The translations under genes and the position numbers were made by a program. 64,000 nucleotides of DNA from Hyphomicrobiales bacterium (GTDB lineage Bacteria; Pseudomonadota; Alphaproteobacteria; Rhizobiales; Rhizobiaceae): NCBI GenBank assembly GCA_900473045.1, contig UCKS01000005.1, forward strand, positions 159,222-223,221, in the 5' to 3' direction. The notes below the pieces were generated by a model. It was not told the origin of the DNA and did no database searches. It saw only the letters and a list, made by a program, of their open reading frames with translations. Of this stretch, positions 17,997-26,856 are shown in pieces (positions within the stretch are counted from its first letter, which is position 1; each line of letters starts with the position of its first letter).

Positions 17997-18880
17997 TGCG
18001 GATCCTCGCTTTGACGGCTGCCGGATGTCAGATTGTCGAAATGCCGCATCATGCGGTAGGCATCCGGCTCGCGTCCGGTGAACAGGCGGAAAGCGCCGAC
18101 GGCCTGGAAGACGGCCATGCCGCCGCCGTTCAACACCCGGCACCCCCGAAGCTTTGCCGTCTTCAGAAGCTCGGTTTCCAGCGGAAAATAGACGATCTCG
18201 GCGACCCAGTGGCGGGGTGACAGCAATTCCGGCGCAAGCGGCATGCCTGGATATTTCGCCATGCCGGTCGGGGTCGCGTGGATCAGGCCGGATGCCGATT
18301 TCATCGCCGCCGCCAAGTCATCGGATGCCGCAATTGTCGCTTCCGGGAACAGCGCGGACAGAGCCTTCGCCAGATGTGCCGCCCGCTCCGGGTCGAGATC
18401 GAACACCGCCAGGCTCTTCAGGCCAAGCGACAGGATGGCATAGGCGGTGGCGACGCCGGCACCGCCTGCACCGATCTGGACCGCAGCCTCAAGATCGGCA
18501 TCGGGCAAACCGCGCCGAAAACTCTCGGCAAACCCCCACCAGTCGGTGTTGTGGCCGTATCGCCGGCCGTTCTTCAGGACGACGGTGTTCACGGCGCCAA
18601 GCGCGCGTGCCTCGTCGGACAGCTCGTCAAGGTACGGGATCACCAGCTGTTTGCAGGGATGGGTGATGTTGAGACCGCTCAAGCCGTGTTTCTCAGCCTG
18701 GTTCAAAAGATCCGCCAGGCTGTCCGGCGTCAAACCGCGCTGATTGAGGTCGATCAGTTCATAATCATAGGCAAACCCTTGCGCTGCCCCTTCCTGCATA
18801 TGCATCGCCGGTGTCAGCGAAGCCTGGATGCCCGCACCGATCAAGCCGGCTTTCAGGGGTTTCAGACGTGTATCGACCAT
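17993..18880 (-). CDS. Shikimate/quinate dehydrogenase (AroE family)
   Basis: AroE-fold dehydrogenase of 295 residues. The substrate site has SLTP near residue 21, catalytic K77 in NITHPCK and D113 in GHNTDWWGF. The nucleotide loop is QIGAGGAG (136-142), and the second strand ends in VFDLD with an acidic D161. An acidic residue here usually favours NAD over NADP, as expected for a catabolic quinate/shikimate dehydrogenase rather than biosynthetic AroE. It is coupled to the dehydratase gene and follows TRAP transporter genes, so it probably oxidises imported quinate or shikimate to the 3-dehydro compound. Confidence 0.88.
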   Translation of the reverse strand: MVDTRLKPLKAGLIGAGIQASLTPAMHMQEGAAQGFAYDYELIDLNQRGLTPDSLADLLNQAEKHGLSGLNITHPCKQLVIPYLDELSDEARALGAVNTVVLKNGRRYGHNTDWWGFAESFRRGLPDADLEAAVQIGAGGAGVATAYAILSLGLKSLAVFDLDPERAAHLAKALSALFPEATIAASDDLAAAMKSASGLIHATPTGMAKYPGMPLAPELLSPRHWVAEIVYFPLETELLKTAKLRGCRVLNGGGMAVFQAVGAFRLFTGREPDAYRMMRHFDNLTSGSRQSEDPQ

Positions 18881-18913
18881 TGCAGCAGGTTCCGTGAGTG
18901 TCGGGAGAAATGA

Positions 18914-18939
18914 GCCGGCCCACCCAAAAGCGGGCCGGC
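18914..18939 (-). terminator. Intercistronic hairpin after the TRAP binding-protein gene
   Basis: GCCGGCCC (18914-18921) and GGGCCGGC (18932-18939) pair perfectly around a 10-base loop, between the DctP-type stop and the dehydrogenase start. There is no U-tract. Confidence 0.55.
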
Positions 18940-18946
18940 AAAGACA

Positions 18947-19960
18947 TTACTGGCCGCGGGCCGCCGCGAGTTCCTTGAAGAGCAGCGAGACGGTGTCAGG
19001 GCCGATTTCGCCGCTGAACTTATCGACCAGCGGCTTGACGGCATCCCGCAGCTTCTGCGTTTCTTCCGGGCTGAGCTCGGAGACTTCCATGCCGGTCGCC
19101 TTGATCTCGGCCATCGCCTTTGCATCCACTTCACGCGAAACCTTGCGCTGATAGTCTCGTGCCTCGGTCGCCGCAGACTGAAGGACAGCCTTTTCCTCGT
19201 CGTTCAGCTTGTCCCAGAAGACCTTGCTGATCAGCACGATCTGTGGATTGTACTGGTGACGGGTCACCGTCATGTACTTCTGCACTTCATAGAACTTGGC
19301 GTTGAGGATGTTGGCCGCCGGGTTTTCCTGGCCGTCGACCGTACCGGTTTCCAGCGCCGTGTAGAGTTCGGTGTAGGGCAGCGGCACGGCATTGGCGCCG
19401 AGGCCGTTGAACAGCTCGATCGGGATCGGCGACTGCAGCGTGCGGATCTTCAGGCCCTTGATGTCTTCGAGCTTGGTGACCGGATGGCGATTGTTGGTGA
19501 GATTGCGGAAACCCAGTTCCCAATAGGCAAGGCCAACGAGGCCGGTGTCGGGCAACTTGTCGGACAGGCTCTTGCCGAACGGGCCGTCCATGATCTTGTC
19601 GGCTTCCTCGCCGCTGTTGAACAGGAACGGCAGGTCGACCGCGCCGAACGCCTTGACGTTGCTGGCCAGAATGCCGGCATTCAGCACCAGCATCTCGACG
19701 ACGCCGCCCTGAAGCGACGAAACGGTCTGCACGTCACCGCCGAGCACGCCGCCCGGGAACAGCTTGACGTCGATCTTGCCGCCGCTCTTTTCCTTGACGA
19801 TCTCGGCGAACTTTTCCATGCCGGTGACCTGCGGATGGCCCTTGTTGTTGGCACTGGCAAATTTCACCGTGGTTTCGCGGATTTCAGCTGAAGCCGTACC
19901 CGCCAGAAGCATTGCGGGCAGAGCGAGCCCCAACGCTATTTTCATCATCCTGTTCAACAT
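18947..19960 (-). CDS. TRAP transporter substrate-binding protein, DctP family
   Basis: Periplasmic binding protein of 337 residues with a signal peptide (MKIALGLALPAMLLAGTASA). GGGAGGA stands before the start. Family features include the N-terminal TTVKFASANNKGHP, a central ETGTVDGQENP and the conserved arginine segment IKGLKIRTLQSP (about residues 168-179), where the arginine binds a ligand carboxylate. It works with the membrane subunits encoded just upstream on the same strand. The downstream dehydrogenase and dehydratase suggest that the ligand is quinate, shikimate or a similar cyclic acid. Confidence 0.92.
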   Translation of the reverse strand: MLNRMMKIALGLALPAMLLAGTASAEIRETTVKFASANNKGHPQVTGMEKFAEIVKEKSGGKIDVKLFPGGVLGGDVQTVSSLQGGVVEMLVLNAGILASNVKAFGAVDLPFLFNSGEEADKIMDGPFGKSLSDKLPDTGLVGLAYWELGFRNLTNNRHPVTKLEDIKGLKIRTLQSPIPIELFNGLGANAVPLPYTELYTALETGTVDGQENPAANILNAKFYEVQKYMTVTRHQYNPQIVLISKVFWDKLNDEEKAVLQSAATEARDYQRKVSREVDAKAMAEIKATGMEVSELSPEETQKLRDAVKPLVDKFSGEIGPDTVSLLFKELAAARGQ

Positions 19961-20028
19961 GTTTTCCTCCCAGATTTTGGCCGATGTTTCCCGGCCGGTT
20001 GAATGGTCTTAAAAAAACGCCTTCCCGC

Positions 20029-21309
20029 TCAATGTCCGAACCAGGCAACCGGTGCCATCACCAGCTGCGGGAACAGAACGAGGAGGAAAAGCACGATCAG
20101 TTCGGCGATCAGGAAGGGCATGACGCCCTTCATCAGATCCTCCATCGACAGCTTGGAGACGCCGCAGATGACATTAAGCACTGTGCCAACAGGCGGAGTG
20201 ATCAGGCCGATGGAATTGTTGATGATGAACAGGACGCCGAAATAGACGGGATCAATGCCCGCCTGCTTGATGACCGGCATCAGCACGGGCGTCATGATCA
20301 GGATTGTCGGGGTCATGTCCATGGCGGTGCCGACCAGAACGATCAACACCATGATGGCGATCAACAGCAGCGTCTGGTTGTCCATCAGCGGCTCAAGCAG
20401 CGCGACGAGATCGCCGGGCACATCCGCGACCGTGATCAGCCACGCGGAAACGGCAGCGCAGGCAACCAGGAACATCACCACCGATGTGATCTTTGCTGCG
20501 GCTACGAAGACGTGAAACACCCGGGAAGGCGGCAGTTCGCGGTATATGACCATGGCGACAAACAGAGAATAGACGGCGGCAACGACACCGGCTTCCGTCG
20601 GGGTAAAGACACCGAACTTGAGGCCGAAGACGATGATTACCGGCAGCATCAGCGCCCAGATGGCATCAACGAACGCTTTCAGGCGGACCGCACCGCTTTG
20701 CCGGGGCGGCAGCGCGAACTGTTCCTTGCGGGCGACCAGAAGCCAGGTGATGCAGAGCGCCAGCGCGATCAAAAGGCCCGGCACGATCCCGGCCAGGAAG
20801 AGCTTGGTGATGGAAACGCCGCCGATGACCCCATAGAGAATGAAACCGATCGACGGCGGAATGATCGGGCCGATGACCGAGGCGGATGCCAGAAGACCGC
20901 CGGTGCGGGCCGGATCATGGCCGGATTTCAGCATCATCGGGTAGAGCAGCGCGCCCAACGCCGCCGCATCTGCGACCGCAGAGCCGGAAAGGCTGGACAG
21001 GACACAGGCGGCAAAGATGGCGACGAAGCCGAGGCCGCCGCGCACATGGCCAACCAGCGCCATGGCGAGATTGACGATGCGGCGCGACAGGCCTCCGGTA
21101 TTCATCACCTCGCCGGCCAGCAGAAAGAAGGGCACGGCCATCAAGGGGAAGCTGTCGGCCCCGTTCATGACATTCTGCGCGACGATCTGGGCGTCGAAAA
21201 TGCCCATGTACATCATCAGCGCCACGCCGCTGATGATCAGGGCAAACGCGATCGGCACGCCGAGCGCCATGGGGCCGAGAAGTGCGCCGAGGAAAATCGT
21301 CAGGGTCAT
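20029..21309 (-). CDS. TRAP transporter large permease, DctM family
   Basis: Large membrane subunit of 426 residues from ATG 21309. Roughly a dozen hydrophobic helices are present, with family segments SGSAVADAAALG (about residues 105-116), GPIIPPSIGFILYG and GLITPPVGTVLN. These proline-containing hairpin motifs form the sodium and substrate sites in TRAP transporters. The frame reaching 21390 overlaps the small subunit gene and is rejected. It is cotranscribed with the DctQ gene upstream (10-base gap) and the binding-protein gene downstream. Confidence 0.93.
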   Translation of the reverse strand: MTLTIFLGALLGPMALGVPIAFALIISGVALMMYMGIFDAQIVAQNVMNGADSFPLMAVPFFLLAGEVMNTGGLSRRIVNLAMALVGHVRGGLGFVAIFAACVLSSLSGSAVADAAALGALLYPMMLKSGHDPARTGGLLASASVIGPIIPPSIGFILYGVIGGVSITKLFLAGIVPGLLIALALCITWLLVARKEQFALPPRQSGAVRLKAFVDAIWALMLPVIIVFGLKFGVFTPTEAGVVAAVYSLFVAMVIYRELPPSRVFHVFVAAAKITSVVMFLVACAAVSAWLITVADVPGDLVALLEPLMDNQTLLLIAIMVLIVLVGTAMDMTPTILIMTPVLMPVIKQAGIDPVYFGVLFIINNSIGLITPPVGTVLNVICGVSKLSMEDLMKGVMPFLIAELIVLFLLVLFPQLVMAPVAWFGH

Positions 21310-21319
21310 GGTTCTCTCC

Positions 21320-21880
21320 TCAGATCTTCGCGCCGGTGACGGCTGGTGGCGCGGGATGATCGTCGAGAGCCACCTGCTCCTCGCTGTCACGGACGAATTC
21401 GGCGGTCGTCACGTCGATGCGGCCGGTTGCGACACAAAAGGCGTCCCAGAGGATGATGAGGAAGGTCGGAATGCCGAAGGCGAGGCCTGCGCCGTAGAAG
21501 AAGCCCATGGACAGGCCGGTTGCCGGCATCGTTGCCGGCAGGTTGATCAGCGTCTGTGTCCAGCTGCCGCTGATCATCAGCGCCGTTGCCAAAAGCATCA
21601 GCCCCTGCCCTGCCAGAACTGCGAGCTTGGCGCCGGTGCGCGGCAGACGCTTGATCAGCGAATCGACACCCAGATGGCCGTGTTCACGCATGGCGACGAC
21701 GGCGCCGAGGAATGTCAGCCAGATGAAGAAAACCCGGGACAGCTCTTCGGACGAAGTAATGCCCTGGTTGAAGGCATAACGCAGCACGACATTGCCGAAC
21801 ACCAGAACGACCATGGCGGCAAGCAGAAGGGCGATAATCACCTTCAGGCCCAGAAAATAAAAATCGATGATGCGTGTCAT
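21320..21880 (-). CDS. TRAP transporter small permease, DctQ family
   Basis: Small membrane subunit of 186 residues with four helices. The ATG at 21880 follows GGGGAGGACGGGC, so the longer frame to 22045 is rejected. Typical DctQ features are NVVLRYAFNQGITSSEELSRV and the FLGAVVAMREHGHLGVD segment. It is the first gene of the quinate operon, facing the TetR gene across a divergent region that contains a perfect inverted repeat. Confidence 0.92.
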   Translation of the reverse strand: MTRIIDFYFLGLKVIIALLLAAMVVLVFGNVVLRYAFNQGITSSEELSRVFFIWLTFLGAVVAMREHGHLGVDSLIKRLPRTGAKLAVLAGQGLMLLATALMISGSWTQTLINLPATMPATGLSMGFFYGAGLAFGIPTFLIILWDAFCVATGRIDVTTAEFVRDSEEQVALDDHPAPPAVTGAKI

Positions 21881-22003
21881 GCCCGTCCTCCCCAGATGGA
21901 TTCCGCCGGTGGCGATTGGCTGCCATGTGCTGCATCCGCAGCGGCCGCACAATACCGTGACCAGAGATCCGCGCCGATGCCTCCTCCTCAGGAACATCAG
22001 GCG

Positions 22004-22022
22004 TTCGTACAAAATGTACGAA
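22004..22022. promoter_or_regulatory. Candidate TetR operator, TTCGTACA-AAA-TGTACGAA
   Basis: Perfect 8-bp inverted repeat with a 3-bp centre, 124 bases upstream of the DctQ start and 146 bases upstream of the TetR start. A further GTACGT follows at 22026-22031. Symmetry and position are typical of TetR-family operators. Confidence 0.55.
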
Positions 22023-22167
22023 CTGGTACGTATGTCAAGAGGCATCTATTGAAAGCACATGGCAAGCTCACTATGACTTGATGGGCATACCGGGTAATTG
22101 AGGTGCAGATTCGCGAGTGGGAGACCGCGGATTGACGAGCGAGGGCGCCGGGAGGGAGCGGCGAAGC

Positions 22168-22806
22168 ATGGCAATCAGGGCTGAAAACGGCAGGAAGAAC
22201 GATCCGCAGCGCACGCAGGAAAATATCCTTGAGGTGGCGACGGAAGAGTTTTCCACGCATGGTCTTGCCGGCGGGCGCGTTGATGCCATCGCCGAACGCA
22301 CACGCACGTCCAAGCGGATGATCTATTATTATTTCGGCAGCAAGGAGGGGCTCTACCTTGCCGTGCTGGAGCGCTCCTACCGCAAAATCCGGACCCTGGA
22401 AGCGGACCTCCAGCTCTCCAATCTGGAGCCGGAAGAGGCGCTGCGGGTGCTGATCTCGACCACCTTCGACCATGATGAAGCGCATCCGGATTTCGTCCGG
22501 CTGGTCAGCATCGAAAACATCCATCATGCCGCTCATATGCTGCGCTCGGAGGCAATCCGCGACCTCAACGTTTCCGTCATCGAGACCATCGCCGGTATTC
22601 TCGAACGCGGCGTCAGCCAGCGCGTTTTCACCCGCCAGGCCGATCCGATCGACATCCACATGATGATCAGCGCGTTCTGCTTTTTCCGCGTTTCCAACCG
22701 CTACACCTTTGGCTCGATCTTCCGGCGCGACCTCTCAGAACCAGGCACAATCGAACGTCACCGGACGATGATCGCCGATGCCGTTATCGGTTACCTGAAA
22801 GCGTAA
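22168..22806 (+). CDS. TetR family regulator of the quinate operon
   Basis: Regulator of 212 residues from ATG 22168, preceded by GGAGGGAGCG; the longer frame from 22117 is rejected. The helix-turn-helix is clear at about residues 18-65 (ILEVATEEFSTHGLAGGRVDAIAERTRTSKRMIYYYFGSKEGLY). The C-terminal ligand domain has no recognised subfamily motif. It is transcribed away from the TRAP/dehydrogenase/dehydratase operon and probably represses it until quinate, shikimate or a derivative binds. Confidence 0.9.
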   Translation: MAIRAENGRKNDPQRTQENILEVATEEFSTHGLAGGRVDAIAERTRTSKRMIYYYFGSKEGLYLAVLERSYRKIRTLEADLQLSNLEPEEALRVLISTTFDHDEAHPDFVRLVSIENIHHAAHMLRSEAIRDLNVSVIETIAGILERGVSQRVFTRQADPIDIHMMISAFCFFRVSNRYTFGSIFRRDLSEPGTIERHRTMIADAVIGYLKA

Positions 22807-22821
22807 CGGGGCCGGTCCGGA

Positions 22822-23613
22822 TCAGTTCCGGCGCAGCATGAAATGCAGCGAGGCCAGGGCGACACAGGCCACCGAAACCAGGAAGATCGCACCCGACATG
22901 GCGTAGATCACCGGCGATGCCCCCGAGTTCATTTTTCCGAACAGCACGACCGGCAAGGTGTTCTGGCGGCCGGCGAGATAGAAGGCGCGGGTGAATTCGT
23001 TGAGCGACAGCAGGAAGGAAAAGATGAAGGCGCTGATCAGTCCCGGGCGGATCAGCGGCAGGGTGATATCGACGAACTGACGCCACCATGTCGCGCCGAG
23101 ATCGGCTGCAGCAGTGAGGTAGGATCGGCGCACGGCGGCGAAACTGGTGAGGATGACGATGAAGGCGAAGGGCATGGCCCAGAGAAGATGACCCGCGATT
23201 ACCGTCAGGCTCGAAGCCTTGATGCCGCTGCGCGTGAAAACCGCCGATAGAGCCAGTCCTTGAATCACCCCCGGAACGAACATCGGCAGGATCACCGTCA
23301 GGAACCAGGCCGTCCGTTGTGCGCGCAATTCGAAATAGGCAAGGGCTGCCATAAGCGACATGCCGGTCGCCAGCACCGCCGTTATTGTGGCGATCATCAG
23401 CGACTGCTGCAAAGCCCCGACCAGCGCCCGGTCATTTGGCAGCGCCGCATACCATGTGACGCTGAGATCGGACAGGCGCGGCAGGCCGGGCTGCAAGGCT
23501 GGATTGAAGGATACGGCGAGCAGATAGAGCGGTGGCGCATAGATGACGATCAGCCCGGCAATAGTGATTGCCCAGAGCAGGATACGGTTGGATAGGCCTT
23601 CACGGATCATCAT
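22822..23613 (-). CDS. ABC transporter permease, PotC type
   Basis: Inner membrane permease of 263 residues with about six helices. The EAA loop is LTAAADLGATWWRQFVDITLPLI (about residues 170-192). The N-terminal LIVIYAPPLYLLAVSFN is characteristic of PotC-like subunits. Its ATG overlaps the stop of the partner permease gene. It is the last gene of a seven-gene minus-strand set (regulator, hyuB, hyuA, ATPase, binding protein, two permeases). Confidence 0.9.
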   Translation of the reverse strand: MMIREGLSNRILLWAITIAGLIVIYAPPLYLLAVSFNPALQPGLPRLSDLSVTWYAALPNDRALVGALQQSLMIATITAVLATGMSLMAALAYFELRAQRTAWFLTVILPMFVPGVIQGLALSAVFTRSGIKASSLTVIAGHLLWAMPFAFIVILTSFAAVRRSYLTAAADLGATWWRQFVDITLPLIRPGLISAFIFSFLLSLNEFTRAFYLAGRQNTLPVVLFGKMNSGASPVIYAMSGAIFLVSVACVALASLHFMLRRN

Positions 23614-24479
23614 GGCGACTGATCCTCAAACAGCGAGGCGAGACCGAACATGCGGTTGCCGATCAGCACAAGACCGAAGATCACGATCAGGACGATGGTG
23701 GAAATCGCGAAGGCCAGAGGGTAATTGGCGACGCGCATGACATCGTTGATCATCACCGAAACGATCGACGCTCCCGCACCGCCCAGCATCTGCACCTCGG
23801 TGGAGGAGCCCACCACCATGACGAAAACGAACAGGAAGCCCGCGAAGATGCCGGACATGGTCAGCGGCAGCAGGATGCTGGTCAGACTTTTCCAGAAGCC
23901 GGCACCCAGATCCTGGGCTGCGGCAAGAAAGGTTGGATCGACACGGCGCATCGACAGGAGCAAGGGGAAAGTCGCAAACGGCAGATAGGATGCGACCAGC
24001 CCGACGACGACGGCAAAATTGCTGAACAGCAGCCAATCGAGGGGCGCGTTGATGATGCCGATATCCTGCAGCCAGCTATTGAGCACCCCGGTTCGACCAA
24101 GCACCAGCCGCCAGGAGAAGGACCGGATCAGATAGGACGTGAAGAAGGGAATGGTGATCAGCGCCAGCAAGATGATGCTGAGCCTGCGCCCGGCGAGAAA
24201 ATGTACGGCATAGGCCGTCGGATAGGCGATGAGCAGGCAGAGCAGCGCCGTGGCGAAGGCCTTGACCAGCGTCGAGACGATCACCGTCCAGCGCCCCGCC
24301 TCCAGAATGCCCGCATATCCCGCGAGGCTTAGATCCGGCTTTATCCAGTAGGTCGAGGGGTCCCAGCTCCAGAAGCTCCAGACGACGACGATGGTTAGCG
24401 GCGCCAGTCCGAACGCCAAGATCGACAGAAGCGGCGGTGTCATCAAAGCGGATGAAATGGGCAGGCGCGATCCGGTCAT
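23610..24479 (-). CDS. ABC transporter permease, PotB type
   Basis: Permease of 289 residues from ATG 24479, with six helices and EAA loop FLAAAQDLGAGFWKSLTSILLP. The longer frame to 24566 runs through an intercistronic hairpin and is rejected. It partners with the PotC-type subunit and the binding protein at 24539. Confidence 0.9.
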   Translation of the reverse strand: MTGSRLPISSALMTPPLLSILAFGLAPLTIVVVWSFWSWDPSTYWIKPDLSLAGYAGILEAGRWTVIVSTLVKAFATALLCLLIAYPTAYAVHFLAGRRLSIILLALITIPFFTSYLIRSFSWRLVLGRTGVLNSWLQDIGIINAPLDWLLFSNFAVVVGLVASYLPFATFPLLLSMRRVDPTFLAAAQDLGAGFWKSLTSILLPLTMSGIFAGFLFVFVMVVGSSTEVQMLGGAGASIVSVMINDVMRVANYPLAFAISTIVLIVIFGLVLIGNRMFGLASLFEDQSP

Positions 24480-24499
24480 GCTGGTCCTTCGAAGGTAGC

Positions 24500-24527
24500 G
24501 GCAGCGGCAAAGAAACTTGCCGCTGCC
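24500..24527 (-). terminator. Intercistronic hairpin after the binding-protein gene
   Basis: GGCAGCGGCAA (24500-24510) and TTGCCGCTGCC (24517-24527) form a perfect 11-bp stem with a 6-base loop, between the binding-protein stop and the permease start. Without a U-tract it is more likely an mRNA stabiliser than a full terminator. Confidence 0.6.
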
Positions 24528-24538
24528 AATGATTGACC

Positions 24539-25723
24539 TCAGGCGTTGCGCAGCTTCTGCCACCATTCTTCGTAAAGCTGGAAATTATCCGGACGCGCAT
24601 TCTGCCAGTAGATTTTTCCGGCAAACTTCGCCTTCACATGCTCGGCCAGCTTCTCGACTTCCTCCGGCTTGTATTCGTCCGGATGGGCCTTGGCGTAGAC
24701 CACATTGTTGTCGGTCGGCACGAGATAGCCGCGTGCCTGGCCAAGTTCGCAGCCGTAGAAACCACCGAGCAAACCATCGACGAACTTATGGGCCGTATCC
24801 GAAACACCGCGATCGCCGGCGCCCTTCAGCAGAACCATGTTGTTGCCCCAGCCTTCGTAACCTTCGACGGGGGCGGCATATTCCACCTGCAGCCCGCGCT
24901 TGCGGCCTTCGTAGACGATTGGCTCCCAGCCGGTCATCGCATCGACCTCCTGATCGGCAACCAGCTGGACGCCCTGCTCCCAGCCGTTCCAGAACGTGCG
25001 GAACTGGCCGTCGGACTTGTGCTTGATCAGGAACTCCATCACCAGGCCGAGTTCGGATTCCGACAGATTGCCGGGATCGGCGATCGGCTGGTTTTCGCTT
25101 TCCTTGAGATACATGGCGGTAAAGATCGCACTGTTGATCCAGGCATCCTCCATTGCCACGCGGCCCTTAAGTTTCGGATCGAAGATCGCACCATAGCTGT
25201 CGATCTTGCCGAGCTTGTCGGGCCGGTAGATGATCGAGTCGGCATTGACCACAGCCGGAATACCGTACTGCTTGCCATCATTCTTCAGATAGGGAATGTC
25301 CTTGGCCCATTGCCAGAGGCTTTCGTAATTGGGGATCTTGGCGGTATCCCAGGGAATGATCACGCCTTGGCGCGCCAGTTCCTTTTCGGCGCCGCCCTGA
25401 AAGCCGCCGATATCGAAGAGATCGTTGGCATTGCCGGCGGCGAGACGGGCAATGACCGGACCGAGATCATTGCCATTATCGGTGAATTCCGGCGTGACAC
25501 CGCTCTGCTTGGCAAATTCCGGCCATTTGTCGCCGATATCCAGCGTTGCCGTCGCCCAGAAGGCGATAGTTGCCGCATCCTGGGCGGCAAGGCGTGAGGC
25601 AAAGCCCAAGCCGCCTGCCGACAGGGCAATACCGCCCGCCCCCATTAGCTTGAGGAAGTCACGCCGCTGCATATTGCTGTGCGCCCGAGGTGAAAATGGT
25701 CTGCTCTGCTTGGTCACGATCAT
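24539..25723 (-). CDS. ABC transporter substrate-binding protein, PotD-like, Tat-exported
   Basis: Binding protein of about 394 residues. The N-terminus carries a twin-arginine signal (MQRRDFLKLMGAGGIALSAG) that ends in FASRLAAQDA, so the protein is probably exported folded. The start is ATG 25723 (or GTG 25717) behind AAGGGG; the methionine at 25672 would also keep the signal. The mature part resembles family 1 and spermidine-type receptors (YESLWQWAKDIPYLKNDGKQYGIPAVVNADSIIYRPDKLG split over two strands). It lies after the ATPase gene. The ligand is unknown; the coupled HyuA/HyuB genes suggest a hydantoin, an oxoproline-like lactam or another small nitrogen compound. Confidence 0.88.
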   Translation of the reverse strand: MIVTKQSRPFSPRAHSNMQRRDFLKLMGAGGIALSAGGLGFASRLAAQDAATIAFWATATLDIGDKWPEFAKQSGVTPEFTDNGNDLGPVIARLAAGNANDLFDIGGFQGGAEKELARQGVIIPWDTAKIPNYESLWQWAKDIPYLKNDGKQYGIPAVVNADSIIYRPDKLGKIDSYGAIFDPKLKGRVAMEDAWINSAIFTAMYLKESENQPIADPGNLSESELGLVMEFLIKHKSDGQFRTFWNGWEQGVQLVADQEVDAMTGWEPIVYEGRKRGLQVEYAAPVEGYEGWGNNMVLLKGAGDRGVSDTAHKFVDGLLGGFYGCELGQARGYLVPTDNNVVYAKAHPDEYKPEEVEKLAEHVKAKFAGKIYWQNARPDNFQLYEEWWQKLRNA

Positions 25724-25769
25724 TCCCCTTTTTGGTTTTTGGCATGCGTTGACTATGAGGCTCTGGTTT

Positions 25770-26855
25770 TCATCCTGCCGGCGGTAATCCTGCACTGGAA
25801 ATCAGCACCGCTGCGTCGGGCTTGAGCCCGACAGCGACCTGCTGTCCGGCGGAGAGCCGTCCGATGTCCGTATCGGCTTCGATGGCAATCACCAGGGATT
25901 GGCCATCGGAAAAAGCAAGTTTCAGATCGCGATGTAGGCCACGGAACGTGGTTTCGACGACCGTCAGGGTTAGCGCGTGGGGTGCTCCCTGGGGCGCAAG
26001 AAACAATCGATCGGGCCGGATCGCAATGACGCTGGCAGCAGCATCGACGACGCCTTGCGTGCGGACCGCCAGGGTTTGGCCGCCGACGGTTGCCACCGTT
26101 TGGCCGGCGTTCGAGACCACCTTTTCCGGCCGCAACAACGTATCTATGCCGACAAAGCGAGCGACGAACGCGTTGGCGGGCATCTCGAAGAAACAGGCGG
26201 GTGCATCCACCTGCTCGATGCGACCCTTGTGCATCACCGCCATGCGATCCGACAGGCTCAGTGCTTCGTCCTGATTGTGCGTGACGAGAATGAAGGTCGC
26301 GCCCGTGCGCTTGTGCAGTCGGCCGAATTCATCGCGCATCTGTTGGCGCAGGCGTTCGTCGAGGCCGGTCAGAGGCTCGTCAAGCAAAAGAATGCCCGGT
26401 TCCATTACCAGAGCGCGAGCAAGGGCAACGCGCTGCCGTTGACCGCCGGACAGGAGATTGACGTCGCGCGGACCAAAGCCCGAAAGTTCGACGAGATCCA
26501 GGGCGTCGTTGATCCTGCTATCCAGCGAAGCGCCTGACAGGCCTTTCAAGCGCAAGCCATATCCGACATTCTGTGCGACGCTCATATGCGGAAACAGGGC
26601 GAGGCTCTGGAACACCGTATTGACCGGCCGTTTGTTGGCCGGGAGATTGCCGACATCCTTGCCGTCGAAGGCGACGCGTCCCGATGTCTGTCTGTCAAAG
26701 CCGCCGATGAGCTTCAGAAGCGAGCTTTTCCCGCATCCGGAGGACCCGAGCAGGGTGAAGAATTCACCGGCCTTGATGTCGAGGGTGACATCATCGAGCG
26801 CTTTGACCGGTCCATATTCCCGGCTGACACGATCAATCTGGATCGATATCGCCAT
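25770..26855 (-). CDS. ABC transporter ATPase, PotA type
   Basis: ATPase of 361 residues from ATG 26855, which is preceded by GAGGCGGGG and starts one base after the HyuA stop. Walker A is LLGSSGCGKSS, the signature LLSGGQRQRVALARAL, Walker B ILLLDEP and the switch histidine lies in VTHNQDE. A C-terminal TOBE-like domain follows from about residue 240 and includes IRPDRLFLAP. It energises the PotB/PotC-type permeases encoded downstream. Confidence 0.92.
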   Translation of the reverse strand: MAISIQIDRVSREYGPVKALDDVTLDIKAGEFFTLLGSSGCGKSSLLKLIGGFDRQTSGRVAFDGKDVGNLPANKRPVNTVFQSLALFPHMSVAQNVGYGLRLKGLSGASLDSRINDALDLVELSGFGPRDVNLLSGGQRQRVALARALVMEPGILLLDEPLTGLDERLRQQMRDEFGRLHKRTGATFILVTHNQDEALSLSDRMAVMHKGRIEQVDAPACFFEMPANAFVARFVGIDTLLRPEKVVSNAGQTVATVGGQTLAVRTQGVVDAAASVIAIRPDRLFLAPQGAPHALTLTVVETTFRGLHRDLKLAFSDGQSLVIAIEADTDIGRLSAGQQVAVGLKPDAAVLISSAGLPPAG

Positions 26856-26856
26856 C

